NCBI RefSeq assembly: GCF_004337445.1
Contig: NZ_SJZB01000027.1
Span: 1-64,000 of the forward strand
Length of the DNA: 64,000 nucleotides
From: Parasulfuritortus cantonensis
GTDB lineage: Bacteria; Pseudomonadota; Gammaproteobacteria; Burkholderiales; Thiobacillaceae
Reading direction: 5' to 3'
This document shows positions 1-8,089 of the stretch, in pieces. The notes under the pieces are model-generated. The model worked only from the letters and a program-made list of their open reading frames with translations. It was not told the DNA's origin and searched no databases. The position numbers and the translations under genes were made by a program. Each line of letters begins with the position of its first letter. The first letter of the stretch is position 1.

Positions 1-1119
1 CAGCAGGGCCATGCCGCCCGAACTGTCGTTGAGTATCTGGCAGGCCACCGGCTCGGCGCCATCGCCAGGCGCGTCCGCCGAAGCAAGCCGGCCATGCACG
101 GCCGGCAGCCCGATCAGGACGGTGCGCTGGCTGCGCTGGGCCGGCCGATGCCGGGAGGCAGTACGCTGGGTCGAGGCGCCCCAGCACAGCTTGAGGCGCT
201 GCAACAGATCGCGATAGCCCGGGTGCCGGATGGCCGGAACGTCCTCGGGCGCGGCCCGGCCACGCTCGACCTGGCTGATCAGCAGGGCCAGCTTGCGTAC
301 CAACGGAGCGGTATTCAGGACCAGGTCGCAGTCCGGCACGACGTTGCGCTGCCAGGCGAGCGGGAAGGGCGGCCTGTCCTGGTGCGCCCGGATGCCGAAG
401 ACGCCGCTGTGGCGCGCCGATGCCGGCGGTTCGAGGGTCGCCAGGGCGCCATGGCGGGCGATCAGGTCGGTGACCCAGACGCGCTCCTGCGCGGACAGGT
501 GATAGGGATCGGCGCTGGCTTCCAGCAACAGGGCCAGGTAGAGGTCGCGCAGGCTGGCCGGCGTACGGACCAGGTCCGGCGTCTCGGCCAGGCCGGACTG
601 GAGCAGGCGCAGGCCGATCCGGTGGCAGTCTAGCCAGAAGCCCTCGGGCAGTTGGCGGTGGCTCAGGTGGCAGATGTCCATCGCCTCCAGCCGGGCGTGC
701 AGGAAGCGGCTGTAGTAGACCGGCAGCGGATTGCCGCCGAACAGGTGCAGCGCCCGTTCGCCACTTTCCAGGAGCAGGTGCTTGGCGAAGTCGGCGACCG
801 CGCCGAGCAGGGCGACGGCGCCCTCGACGTGGGCCTGCTCGACCTCGTCCATGGGCAGGGCCATGTGGCGGAACTGCCTTTCCAGGACGTTCAGGGTACG
901 CCGGACGTCGGCCGAGACGAGATCGAGCAGTTGCTTGCGGAAACCGGCCGGCAGCTCGGCGCGGTCGTGCGCCGCCAGGTACCCGGTCAGGCGCCGCGCG
1001 CTCTCCAGGGGATCGTCGAGCGGCAGGGCGGCGAGCCAGGACTCGACTTGCCCGGCTTTCGTGGCAAGGGTTATATTGGCCCCCGCTTCCGGGCCGGACT
1101 GCTGTTGGGACGGCTTCAT
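1..1119 (-). CDS. Partial gene, helical protein with PilZ-like C-terminal segment
   Basis: An open frame on the minus strand starts with ATG at 1119 and runs off the left edge (373 codons visible, no stop), so the product is incomplete at its C terminus. The first ~300 residues are rich in Leu/Ala and look all-helical, with no signal peptide or membrane segment. The last visible residues read CQILNDSSGGMALL, which resembles the D/NxSxxG motif of PilZ cyclic-di-GMP-binding domains. I therefore suspect a cytoplasmic c-di-GMP receptor, but the RxxxR half of a PilZ motif is not evident before the window ends. It is divergent from the UPF0114 gene at 1175, and that gene's likely promoter lies inside this 5' end. 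The coding frame is supported by base usage; the function is tentative. Confidence 0.6.
   Translation of the reverse strand, partial: MKPSQQQSGPEAGANITLATKAGQVESWLAALPLDDPLESARRLTGYLAAHDRAELPAGFRKQLLDLVSADVRRTLNVLERQFRHMALPMDEVEQAHVEGAVALLGAVADFAKHLLLESGERALHLFGGNPLPVYYSRFLHARLEAMDICHLSHRQLPEGFWLDCHRIGLRLLQSGLAETPDLVRTPASLRDLYLALLLEASADPYHLSAQERVWVTDLIARHGALATLEPPASARHSGVFGIRAHQDRPPFPLAWQRNVVPDCDLVLNTAPLVRKLALLISQVERGRAAPEDVPAIRHPGYRDLLQRLKLCWGASTQRTASRHRPAQRSQRTVLIGLPAVHGRLASADAPGDGAEPVACQILNDSSGGMALL
1048..1076 (+). promoter_or_regulatory. Candidate sigma-70 promoter of the UPF0114 gene
   Basis: TTGCCC at 1048-1053 and TTATAT at 1071-1076 are separated by 17 bp, which would start transcription near 1083 and leave about 90 nt of leader before ATG 1175. 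It lies within the coding region of the divergent gene, so it is only a candidate. Confidence 0.4.
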
Positions 1120-1174
1120 GGGACGATCCGTTTCTCGTCAGCCCAATCTATTCCGTCATTCTCGTCAAAAATCC

Positions 1175-1738
1175 ATGAACCTGCTGGAAAAACTGTTTGA
1201 AGGCCTGATCTGGCGCAGCCGCTACGCCGTCCTGTTCGCGGTCGTCGCCAGCCTGGCCGCCGCCCTGGCGATCTTCTACATCGCCACCGTCGACGTCGCC
1301 TACATGGTCGGCCACCTGCTCCACTACGCCGACCCGAACCTCGACGCCGAGGCGCGCAAGGCCATCCACGACAGCACGGTGACCCACGTCGTCGAGGTGG
1401 TCGACGGCTACCTGCTCGGCACCGTCATGCTGATCTTCGCCCTCGGCATGTACGAGTTGTTCATCAGCGACATCGACGAGGCCAAGGGCAGCAAGGCGTC
1501 GAGCAAGATACTGGTGGTGGAGAACCTGGACGACCTCAAGCAACGCCTGGCCAAGGTGATCATCATGATCCTGATCGTGACCATCTTCGAAATGGCGCTC
1601 AAGCTCTCGGTCGGCACCACCCTGGACCTGCTCTTCCTGTCCGGCGCGGTCGCCCTGATCGGCCTGGCCCTCTACCTCACCCACGCCTCGGACGGCAGCG
1701 ACCGCGGCGGCGGCCACCCGGCGGGCCCCGGGCATTGA
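1175..1738 (+). CDS. YqhA/UPF0114 family inner-membrane protein
   Basis: The 187-residue product fits the UPF0114 (YqhA) family, whose function is unknown. An early hydrophobic segment (about 15-38) follows the basic stretch WRSR. The family hallmark GMYELFIS lies near residue 90, followed by an acidic cytoplasmic stretch. Two further hydrophobic segments occur around 128-165, giving about four membrane spans. The open frame continues upstream of 1175, but I chose this ATG because the family starts with a short MNLLEKLFEG-type leader directly before the first span. It is followed after 55 bp by a thioredoxin gene on the same strand. The C-terminal tail is Gly/Asp rich and probably not conserved. 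No regulatory information is visible beyond the upstream promoter candidate. Confidence 0.85.
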   Translation: MNLLEKLFEGLIWRSRYAVLFAVVASLAAALAIFYIATVDVAYMVGHLLHYADPNLDAEARKAIHDSTVTHVVEVVDGYLLGTVMLIFALGMYELFISDIDEAKGSKASSKILVVENLDDLKQRLAKVIIMILIVTIFEMALKLSVGTTLDLLFLSGAVALIGLALYLTHASDGSDRGGGHPAGPGH

Positions 1739-1793
1739 GCGAACTTGCGGCGCCGCAGCCGGTCCACCGCCTGTTGCCCTGGATACCCGAACC

Positions 1794-2258
1794 ATGCTGA
1801 AACGTGCCCTGCTGACCCTGTTCCTGCTCGCCTTTGCCGGCGGCGCCGCGGCCTTCGACCTGGTGGACAGCCAGGGCCGGAGCCACAGGCTGGCCCAGTA
1901 CAAGGGCAAGTGGGTGCTGGTCAACTACTGGGCGACCTGGTGCCCGCCCTGCCGGATGGAGATCCCCGACCTGGCGGCCCTGCACCGCGACAAGCGGAAC
2001 AACCTGGTGGTGCTGGGCATCGCCATGGATTACCAGGACCCGCGCGAAGTGCTCGAGTTCGCCAAGCGCAAGGCGATCCCCTACCCGATCATCCTGGGCG
2101 ACGACCGGGTCGTCGACCAGGTCGGCCCGGTACGCGGGCTGCCCACCACCTACCTGTACGACCCGCAGGGCAAGCTGGTGGCCTACAATGTCGGCGCGCT
2201 CACCCGGGACGCCGTCGAGGAGTACATCGGCGCCAGGAAGAAGACGCCAGCCAGATAA
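1794..2258 (+). CDS. TlpA-type periplasmic thioredoxin
   Basis: This is a 154-residue protein with an N-terminal signal peptide (about 1-20, cleavage after an Ala-Ala stretch), so it acts in the periplasm. The redox motif WCPPC has its cysteines at positions 50 and 53, preceded by the VNYWAT strand typical of TlpA/ResA proteins. The cis-Pro loop reads GLPTTYLYD. Such proteins reduce disulfides during cytochrome c maturation or recycle periplasmic thiol proteins; which role applies here cannot be read from the sequence. The next gene, 38 bp downstream, encodes a second thioredoxin-fold protein, so the two may be cotranscribed and work on related substrates. Length is normal for a one-domain TlpA protein. 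Confidence 0.88.
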   Translation: MLKRALLTLFLLAFAGGAAAFDLVDSQGRSHRLAQYKGKWVLVNYWATWCPPCRMEIPDLAALHRDKRNNLVVLGIAMDYQDPREVLEFAKRKAIPYPIILGDDRVVDQVGPVRGLPTTYLYDPQGKLVAYNVGALTRDAVEEYIGARKKTPAR

Positions 2259-2296
2259 GGCCGGCCCGGCCGCCGAACTTGAAGAGGAGATGAATC

Positions 2297-2809
2297 GTGC
2301 GTTGGATACTGTTGTTTCTGGCCCTGCTGAGCCTGCCGGCCGCCGCCGAGGTACGCGACCCGAACGAGAACTTCTTCCAGCCCAAGCTGGGCGACCTCAA
2401 GGATGACCTGGCCGCCGCCCGTTCCGAAGGCAAGCAGGGCATCCTGCTCATGTTCGAGATGGACGACTGCCCGTTCTGCGACCGCATGAAGCACACCGTG
2501 CTCAACCAGTCCCAGGTGCAGGACTACTACCGCAAGCATTTCATCATCTATCCCATGGACACCAAGGGCGACGCCGCCCTGGTCGACTTCAAGGGCAAGA
2601 ACACCACCGAAAAGGACTTCGCCCTCGAGCAACGCGCGCGCGCCACGCCCACGTTCATCTTCTACGACCTCGACGGCAACGCCATGGCCCGTTTCACCGG
2701 CGCCACCCAGACGGTCGACGAATTCCTGCTCCTCGGACGCTACGTGGTGGAGGGCACCTACAAGAGCGTGCCCTTCAACGTCTACAAGCGCCAAGCCGCG
2801 GCCAAGTAA
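2297..2809 (+). CDS. Periplasmic thioredoxin-fold protein, SoxW-like
   Basis: This 170-residue secreted protein begins with GTG and is preceded by a purine-rich GAGGAGA site. A signal peptide covers roughly residues 1-17. The active site is CPFC (Cys58, Cys61) within MFEMDDCPFC, and the cis-Pro loop is ARATPTFIFYD, a pattern of SoxW and related thioredoxin_2/thioredoxin_9-type proteins. SoxW partners sulfur-oxidation (Sox) proteins in many thiosulfate oxidisers, and the Qmo/Hdr genes elsewhere in this window make that plausible, but no sox gene is nearby. It sits 38 bp behind the TlpA-like gene and 3 bp before the TolC-like gene, suggesting one operon. SoxW is an inference; a general periplasmic reductase is the alternative. 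Confidence 0.82.
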   Translation: MRWILLFLALLSLPAAAEVRDPNENFFQPKLGDLKDDLAAARSEGKQGILLMFEMDDCPFCDRMKHTVLNQSQVQDYYRKHFIIYPMDTKGDAALVDFKGKNTTEKDFALEQRARATPTFIFYDLDGNAMARFTGATQTVDEFLLLGRYVVEGTYKSVPFNVYKRQAAAK

Positions 2810-2812
2810 GCC

Positions 2813-4093
2813 GTGCGCCGCCTGATCGCCTCGTTCGGCCTGGCGCTGGCGCTGAACGCCGGCGCCGCCGACGAGCCCCTGACCCTGGAGCAGGCGCTCG
2901 CCTACGCCGACCAGCCGCACCCGGACCTCGGCCTCTACCAGGCGGAGGTCGACCTGGCCAAGGCGCAGGAACTCCTGGCCGAGAGCCAGAACGACTTCCG
3001 CGTCACCCTGGCGGCCGGCCTGCGCAGCGGCCGCAACAGCCTCAACCACGACGGCTTCGAGTCCGACAACCTGGCCAGCCTGAACGCCCGCAAGACCATC
3101 TGGGATGGCGGCCGCACCGAACTCGCCACGGCCGCGGCCCGTCTGGAGAGCGCCGGCCGGGTCAACCGGCTGCTGGACGCCCGGGCCCAGCGCCGCTTGG
3201 CCCTGATGACCCGCTTCTTCGACGTCCTGGCCACCGACCTGCAGTACGCCGCCGACTCGGAGTTCACCGCGGTCGCCTACGTGAACTGGGACAATGCCAA
3301 GGACCGCCAGCAGGTGGGCGAACTGTCCAGCGTCCAGATGGCCGACCTCGAGGCGCGCTTCCAGGAAGCCCGGGTGAAGCGCAACGACACCCTGCGCCAG
3401 GCGCGCGCGAAGCGGGCCCTCCTGGCCGCCGCCATGAATCGGCCGGGCGAGTTGCCGGCCGAACTGGCCGACCCGGTGCTGCGCGGCAACGACCGGGCCC
3501 TGCCCGAGTTCAAGGACCTGCTCGCGGCCCTGGAGGCCAACAGCCCCTTGCTGCAGGCCCAACGACAACTCCTCGAGGCCTCCCGGCAACGCCTGCAGGC
3601 GCAACGCGCCGAGAACCGTCCCAGCCTGGACGTCGAGGCCGAGACCGCCACCTACAGCCGGGAGACGGCCACCCGCGACAATCTCCGCGCCGGCCTGAAC
3701 CTGACCTGGCCGCTCTGGCAGGGCCGCCGGGTGGACGCCGCCGTGGCCGTCGAACAGGCCCGTTTCCAGAGCCTCCAGGCCCAGTACGACCGCCTGCTCC
3801 TGGACCTGCGCCAGGCCCTCTTCGAAACCCGCGAGGAGATTGCCTTCCTGGTCGAGAGCGAACGGCCGGCGGCGCGCGCCAACGCGGCCATGGCCGACTG
3901 GAACCTGGAACGCGCCCGCGCCGAATACGAACTCGAACTGAAGACCACCCTCGGTACCAGCATGGCCGACAGCCAGCGCGCGCGGATGCGCAGCAAGGCC
4001 GCGGAATACCGCCTGGCCCTGGCCTGGGCACGCCTCGACGCGCTGGTCGGGCAACCCTGCTGCCAGGTGGCGAGCGCGGAGGCCGGCCGCTGA
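2813..4093 (+). CDS. TolC-family outer-membrane efflux protein
   Basis: The 426-residue product starts with GTG 3 bp after the previous stop. It has a signal peptide (about 1-19, ending AGA-ADE) followed by TLEQAL, a common start of mature TolC-family chains. The body contains two long heptad-rich helical repeats (around 45-200 and 235-400) with many Arg/Ala/Leu/Glu residues, as expected for the periplasmic alpha-barrel of outer-membrane factors. The segment AGLNLTWPLWQGRRVDAAV matches the second-repeat beta strand signature. It would form the exit duct of a tripartite exporter. The adaptor gene follows directly, yet no inner-membrane pump is encoded beside it, so the partner must be elsewhere or be shared. 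Confidence 0.88.
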   Translation: MRRLIASFGLALALNAGAADEPLTLEQALAYADQPHPDLGLYQAEVDLAKAQELLAESQNDFRVTLAAGLRSGRNSLNHDGFESDNLASLNARKTIWDGGRTELATAAARLESAGRVNRLLDARAQRRLALMTRFFDVLATDLQYAADSEFTAVAYVNWDNAKDRQQVGELSSVQMADLEARFQEARVKRNDTLRQARAKRALLAAAMNRPGELPAELADPVLRGNDRALPEFKDLLAALEANSPLLQAQRQLLEASRQRLQAQRAENRPSLDVEAETATYSRETATRDNLRAGLNLTWPLWQGRRVDAAVAVEQARFQSLQAQYDRLLLDLRQALFETREEIAFLVESERPAARANAAMADWNLERARAEYELELKTTLGTSMADSQRARMRSKAAEYRLALAWARLDALVGQPCCQVASAEAGR

Positions 4094-4152
4094 TGTCCGT
4101 CCGCCCACCACTCCCCGCGCGCCGTGCGGGACGTCCGCCCCGGAGAACGACG

Positions 4153-4884
4153 ATGATGACCCGTACCCTGATCCTGGCGCTGTTCGCCGCCCCGGCCTGG
4201 GCCGCCGACCTGTCCGGCCAGCTCGACTGGTCGCAGCGGGTGGTGATCGCCACGCCCCTGGCCGGCGTGGTCGAGACGGTCGAGGTCCTGCCCGGCCAGC
4301 GCATCGCCAAGGACGGCGTCCTGCTGAGCCTGAACCAGACCGTCTACAAGGCCGGCCTGATGGAGGCGAACGCCGACATCAGCCGGCTGACCGAGGAACT
4401 CGCCGACGCCCGGCGCGAGCTCGACCGCGCCAACGAGCTGTACAGCCGTACCGTTTCCTCCACCACCGAGCTGGACGCCGCCAAGCTGCGCCACGCCCGC
4501 GCCGCCGCCCTGCTCGCGGCCGCCGAGGCCCGGGTCGAAAAGGCGCGCCGGCTGCTCGACGAGAGCGCGCCGCGCGCCCCCTTCGACGCCCTGGTCCTCG
4601 ACCGCCTCGCGGAACCGGGCATGGCGGTGGCCGGGCAATGCCAGCCGACGCCCCTGCTGGTGCTCGCCCGGGCCGACGAGATCGTCGCCCGCGCCGGCCT
4701 GCCGGCCGGCCAGGCCACCGGCCTGAAGCCGGGCGCAAAGGCCACGGTCGCGGTGGCCGGCAAGTCGGTGGCCGGCCGCATCGCGGCCGTGCGCGCCAAG
4801 GCGGACGGCCGCTACGAGGTCGACGTCGCCATTCCGCGCGGCGGCCTGGTGGCGGGCATGGCGGCGAGCATCCGCCTGCCCTGA
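4153..4884 (+). CDS. HlyD/RND-type periplasmic adaptor (membrane fusion) protein
   Basis: The frame opens at 4093, overlapping the TolC stop, but I place the start at ATG 4153, which follows GGAGAACGAC and begins a clean signal peptide (MMTRTLILALFAAPAWA). The 243-residue mature protein is short for the family. It has a biotinyl-lipoyl half-motif near GVVETVEVLPGQRIAKDGVLLSL, a coiled-coil hairpin around residues 60-125 rich in Glu/Leu/Arg, and the second half-motif RAPFDALVLDRLAEPGMAV. A beta-barrel segment with PAGQATGLKPGAKATVAV follows. It would link the TolC-like protein to an inner-membrane transporter. With TolC immediately upstream and mutY immediately downstream, no pump gene is present locally. 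Confidence 0.85.
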   Translation: MMTRTLILALFAAPAWAADLSGQLDWSQRVVIATPLAGVVETVEVLPGQRIAKDGVLLSLNQTVYKAGLMEANADISRLTEELADARRELDRANELYSRTVSSTTELDAAKLRHARAAALLAAAEARVEKARRLLDESAPRAPFDALVLDRLAEPGMAVAGQCQPTPLLVLARADEIVARAGLPAGQATGLKPGAKATVAVAGKSVAGRIAAVRAKADGRYEVDVAIPRGGLVAGMAASIRLP

Positions 4885-4932
4885 ACGGGCGACCGGCCCT
4901 GGCCGCGACGGCGCAGCAACCCGGCTGACGAC

Positions 4933-5967
4933 ATGACACCGCTGGCCGGCTTCGCCGATCGCCTGGTCGCCTGGCAGCGGCAACACGGCCGCCACGACCT
5001 GCCCTGGCAGGTCAGCGACCCTTACGCCGTCTGGGTCTCGGAGATCATGCTGCAGCAGACCCAGGTCGACACCGTCATCCCCTATTACGTCCGCTTCCTG
5101 GCCCGCTTTCCCGACCTGGCCAGCCTCGCCGAGGCGCCGGAGGACGCCGTGCTGGCGCTCTGGAGCGGCCTCGGCTACTACGCCCGGGCGCGCAACCTGC
5201 ATGCGGCGGCCAAGCGGGTGCTGGCCGATCACGGCGGCGTCTTCCCGGGCGACGTCGCCGCCATCGCGGCCCTGCCGGGGATCGGCCGCTCGACCGCGGC
5301 GGCGATCGCCGCGTTCGCCTTCGGCGGACGCCACGCCATCCTGGACGGCAACGTCAAACGGGTGTTCTGCCGCCTGTTCGGGGTCGACGGCTGGCCGGGC
5401 GAGAAGGCCGTGGAGACCGCCTTGTGGCACCTGGCCGAGGCCCTGCTGCCGGAGCGCGAGATCGTGCCCTACACCCAGGGCCTGATGGACCTGGGCGCGA
5501 CCTTGTGCCGGCGCAGCCGGCCGGACTGCCCGTGCTGCCCGTTCGCCGACGACTGCGTCGCCTGCCGCGACGGCCGCCAGGCCGAGCTGCCCGCGGCGCG
5601 GCCGCGCAAGGGCCTGCCCGAGCGGAGCACGGTGATGCTGGTGCTCCGCCACGGCGGCGAGATATTGCTCGAGAAACGGCCCCCGTCGGGCATCTGGGGC
5701 GGCCTCTGGAGCCTGCCCGAATGCGCCCCCGGGGACGACCCGGTGGCGGCGGCCCGGCGCCTCGGCTACAGCGCCGAACCGCTCGCCGAACTGCCCGGCC
5801 TGAGCCACACCTTCAGCCACTTCCGCCTGGCGATCCGGCCGGTCGCCCTGGCCGTGGCACGGCGCGCCCCCGGCGCCGGGGAACCGGGTGCCCTCTGGCT
5901 CGCCCCGGCCGATGCCGTCCAGGCGGCCCTGCCGACCCCGGTGCGGCGGATCATCGCGGCCCTGTAG
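4933..5967 (+). CDS. mutY: A/G-specific adenine DNA glycosylase MutY
   Basis: MutY removes adenine mispaired with 8-oxoguanine. The 344-residue protein has the usual length and order: a helix-hairpin-helix glycosylase domain, an iron-sulfur loop and a C-terminal NUDIX-like recognition domain. Visible catalytic residues are Glu37 in SEIMLQQTQVD and Asp138 in ILDGNVKRV, at the same numbers as in E. coli. The hairpin motif is LPGIGRSTAAAI. The [4Fe-4S] cysteines are Cys192, Cys199, Cys202 and Cys208 (C-X6-C-X2-C-X5-C). The C-terminal part includes GLSHTFSHFRL, which contacts 8-oxoG in the family. Its 3' end overlaps the convergent HDOD gene by 17 bp. Confidence 0.97.
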   Translation: MTPLAGFADRLVAWQRQHGRHDLPWQVSDPYAVWVSEIMLQQTQVDTVIPYYVRFLARFPDLASLAEAPEDAVLALWSGLGYYARARNLHAAAKRVLADHGGVFPGDVAAIAALPGIGRSTAAAIAAFAFGGRHAILDGNVKRVFCRLFGVDGWPGEKAVETALWHLAEALLPEREIVPYTQGLMDLGATLCRRSRPDCPCCPFADDCVACRDGRQAELPAARPRKGLPERSTVMLVLRHGGEILLEKRPPSGIWGGLWSLPECAPGDDPVAAARRLGYSAEPLAELPGLSHTFSHFRLAIRPVALAVARRAPGAGEPGALWLAPADAVQAALPTPVRRIIAAL

Positions 5968-6823
5968 GCGCGTTCCCGGCGTTGCCCTGGCAAGCCTCGG
6001 CGGCCGCCAGCAGGACGGCCTTCTCGGAACTGCCCAGTATGGGCAGGGACTGCACCACGGTGGCCAGGCTCGCGCCGGTCAGGTGGGCGGCCTCGGCGAC
6101 GTCGTGCGGCAGGGCCGGGTCGTCCGGGCCGTTGCCCAGGTGACGCGCGGTGTCCACGGCCAGGCGGGCGAGACGGGCACGCAGGCTCTGGTCGCCGCGG
6201 ATCAACTGGACGATCAACGTGGGCAACTGCCAGCGTTCGCACAGCAGCAGGGTCAGTTCGCGGAAGTCGAAGCCGCAAGCCTGGTGCTGGGCCTGGTCGC
6301 TACGCTCGGCACCGCCCCGGGCGAGGACGTCGAGGGCGGCCTGGGGAAGCTCCGGGGCGAAGGCCCACAGCTCGATCTCGGCCAGGTTGGCCAGCAGGGT
6401 CGCCAAGGCCAGTTCGTCCGGGTCGAGGTCGTAGTGATAGGAGCCGAACAGATGAGCGATGCGGGCCGCCAGGACGGCGCGCCATTCGCATACGACGAAG
6501 CCGGCGTTGTTCTCGTCGGCCACCTCGGCCTCGCGCAGCAACTGGCTGTACGTGGCGGTGCCGAGGGCGAGCACGGCGCCGAGCGGGGCGGTGATGTCAC
6601 GCGCCAGGTGGCGGGGCAGGCGCCGGTTCGCCTCCTTGAGCAGGCGCAGCGAGAACAGGGGGTCTTCCAGCATGAGACCGGCCAGGTCCTTGGGCGCCAG
6701 CAGATCGCCCCGATTGGCCAGCAGTTCGTCCAGGGCCCACTTGGTGGCCTGCTTGACCGGCGGGTCCAGGGGCTCGAGGTAAGCCGCCCACTGGCTGGCG
6801 CCCCACCACTTGTGCCAGGTCAT
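5951..6823 (-). CDS. HDOD-domain protein
   Basis: This 290-residue cytoplasmic protein carries one HDOD domain (roughly 20-215), recognisable from the order of helices and segments such as LMLEDPLFSLRLLKEANRR, APLGAVLALGTATYSQLL and the HD-like VVCEWRAVLAARIAHLFG. HDOD domains are degenerate relatives of HD phosphohydrolases and usually act as protein-interaction or signalling modules. No HD catalytic pair, receiver or membrane segment is seen. It lies 39 bp downstream of the EAL-HDOD gene on the same strand and is probably the last gene of the operon that starts with the cyclic-di-GMP riboswitch. Its stop overlaps the convergent mutY end. Confidence 0.82.
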   Translation of the reverse strand: MTWHKWWGASQWAAYLEPLDPPVKQATKWALDELLANRGDLLAPKDLAGLMLEDPLFSLRLLKEANRRLPRHLARDITAPLGAVLALGTATYSQLLREAEVADENNAGFVVCEWRAVLAARIAHLFGSYHYDLDPDELALATLLANLAEIELWAFAPELPQAALDVLARGGAERSDQAQHQACGFDFRELTLLLCERWQLPTLIVQLIRGDQSLRARLARLAVDTARHLGNGPDDPALPHDVAEAAHLTGASLATVVQSLPILGSSEKAVLLAAAEACQGNAGNAPTGPR

Positions 6824-6862
6824 GCTCTCCTCCTTCCCCGGGCCGACCGGCGCCCGGCCGCA

Positions 6863-8089
6863 TTATCGTTCGAGCGATTCCGACCAGATCAGGGCATTGA
6901 CGTGGGCCAGGTTGACCTCGTCGGCACTCAGACCCTGAGCCGTGGCCAGGCTGGTCACCGCTTCCTGGTCGAAATGTTCGCATGCCCGGGCCAGTGCCAG
7001 CCAGGGGGCGTAGGGCCCCTGGCCGGCAACCAGCGCCTCGCGCATGGGGTTGGGCAGGCGCAGCGGCTCCAGGGCGTGCGCCATGGGCAGACTGAGCAGG
7101 GCGTCGAGATGCGACAGCACGCCGACGATGAACAGGCCGCCATGCAGGTCGGCGGCGAGATGGCCGCTGCCGAGGTTCTCCATCAGGCGGGCGCGCACCA
7201 GGGCGTTGCGCAGGAGGGCATCGTCGCGGCCGTCGCCGCGGCCGGTGCTGAACAGGAGCAGGGTCAGCCAGCGATAGAGCGGCTCGTAGCCGAGCCAGAC
7301 CAGGGCCTGGGCGATCGACTGGATGGTGCGTATGAGGCCGTTCGCCGACGAGTTGATGTAGCGCAACAGCTTGTAGGTCAGCGTGGCGTCGCGCTTGAAC
7401 ACCGCCTCGAGCTTCTCCACCGGGGCCTGCTCGCGCGCCAGGTTGAGCAGGTCCATGACCTGCATGACGCCGCTGTCCAACCTGCGCAACCCGCCTGCCC
7501 GCGGCCGGGCCAGGAAGTCGCCCTGGCAGAGGTCGAAGGTCAGCTTGCGGCAGACCTCGAAGGACTCCTCGGAGCCGACGTTCCCGGCGATCAGGTGGCG
7601 GATGCCGTGCCGGCGCAGATACGCCGCCCGCTCACCCAGGGCCGGGGCGTCGTAGCGGGCGCAGTCCAGGCGCGCCCACTGGCACGCCGGCGGCGGCACG
7701 CTGGCGTCGTCGCCGGCGTCCTCCAGCACCGGGATCAGGCCGACCTCGGCCAGGCGGCTGGCGCGCGGGGCGAGGTCGGGATCCGCGCCGGGCAGGATCA
7801 CGCCCACCTTGGCCGCCGGCAGTTGGCCGAGCATCGGGTTGTCGAGCGTGCCCGGGGCGAGGTCGAGCAAGGCCAGTCGGTTGCCGAGCGCGCCCTGGTA
7901 GTCGAGATCGACGATGCTGGCGATCAGGTGCTCGTCGCGCACCTGGTCCAGGTCCGCGGCGCCCGGCAGGACCTCGACGGGGATGCGGTCGCGCAGGCTG
8001 AACTGGTAGCCCGCCACCCGGTAGTGGGCGTCCAGGAGCGGCTGGCGGATCAGGAAGCTGGGCAGGCGCGGGGTCGGCTCATGCGGCAT
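6863..8089 (-). CDS. EAL-HDOD (YuxH-type) signalling protein
   Basis: The 408-residue product has the two-domain arrangement of YuxH/CdgJ-type proteins: an N-terminal EAL-like domain (about 10-200) and a C-terminal HDOD domain (about 200-390). The EAL part begins FLIRQPLLDAHYRVAGYQFSLR, where the catalytic EAL triad position reads YQF, so phosphodiesterase activity is unlikely. The HDOD part contains AREQAPVEKLEAVFKRDATLTYKLLRYINS, the most typical stretch of the family. Related proteins influence motility and type IV pili. The gene overlaps the end of the DUF1631 gene by 11 bp and precedes the second HDOD gene by 39 bp, so the three are likely one transcript under the riboswitch at 10.4 kb. 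Confidence 0.9.
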   Translation of the reverse strand: MPHEPTPRLPSFLIRQPLLDAHYRVAGYQFSLRDRIPVEVLPGAADLDQVRDEHLIASIVDLDYQGALGNRLALLDLAPGTLDNPMLGQLPAAKVGVILPGADPDLAPRASRLAEVGLIPVLEDAGDDASVPPPACQWARLDCARYDAPALGERAAYLRRHGIRHLIAGNVGSEESFEVCRKLTFDLCQGDFLARPRAGGLRRLDSGVMQVMDLLNLAREQAPVEKLEAVFKRDATLTYKLLRYINSSANGLIRTIQSIAQALVWLGYEPLYRWLTLLLFSTGRGDGRDDALLRNALVRARLMENLGSGHLAADLHGGLFIVGVLSHLDALLSLPMAHALEPLRLPNPMREALVAGQGPYAPWLALARACEHFDQEAVTSLATAQGLSADEVNLAHVNALIWSESLER

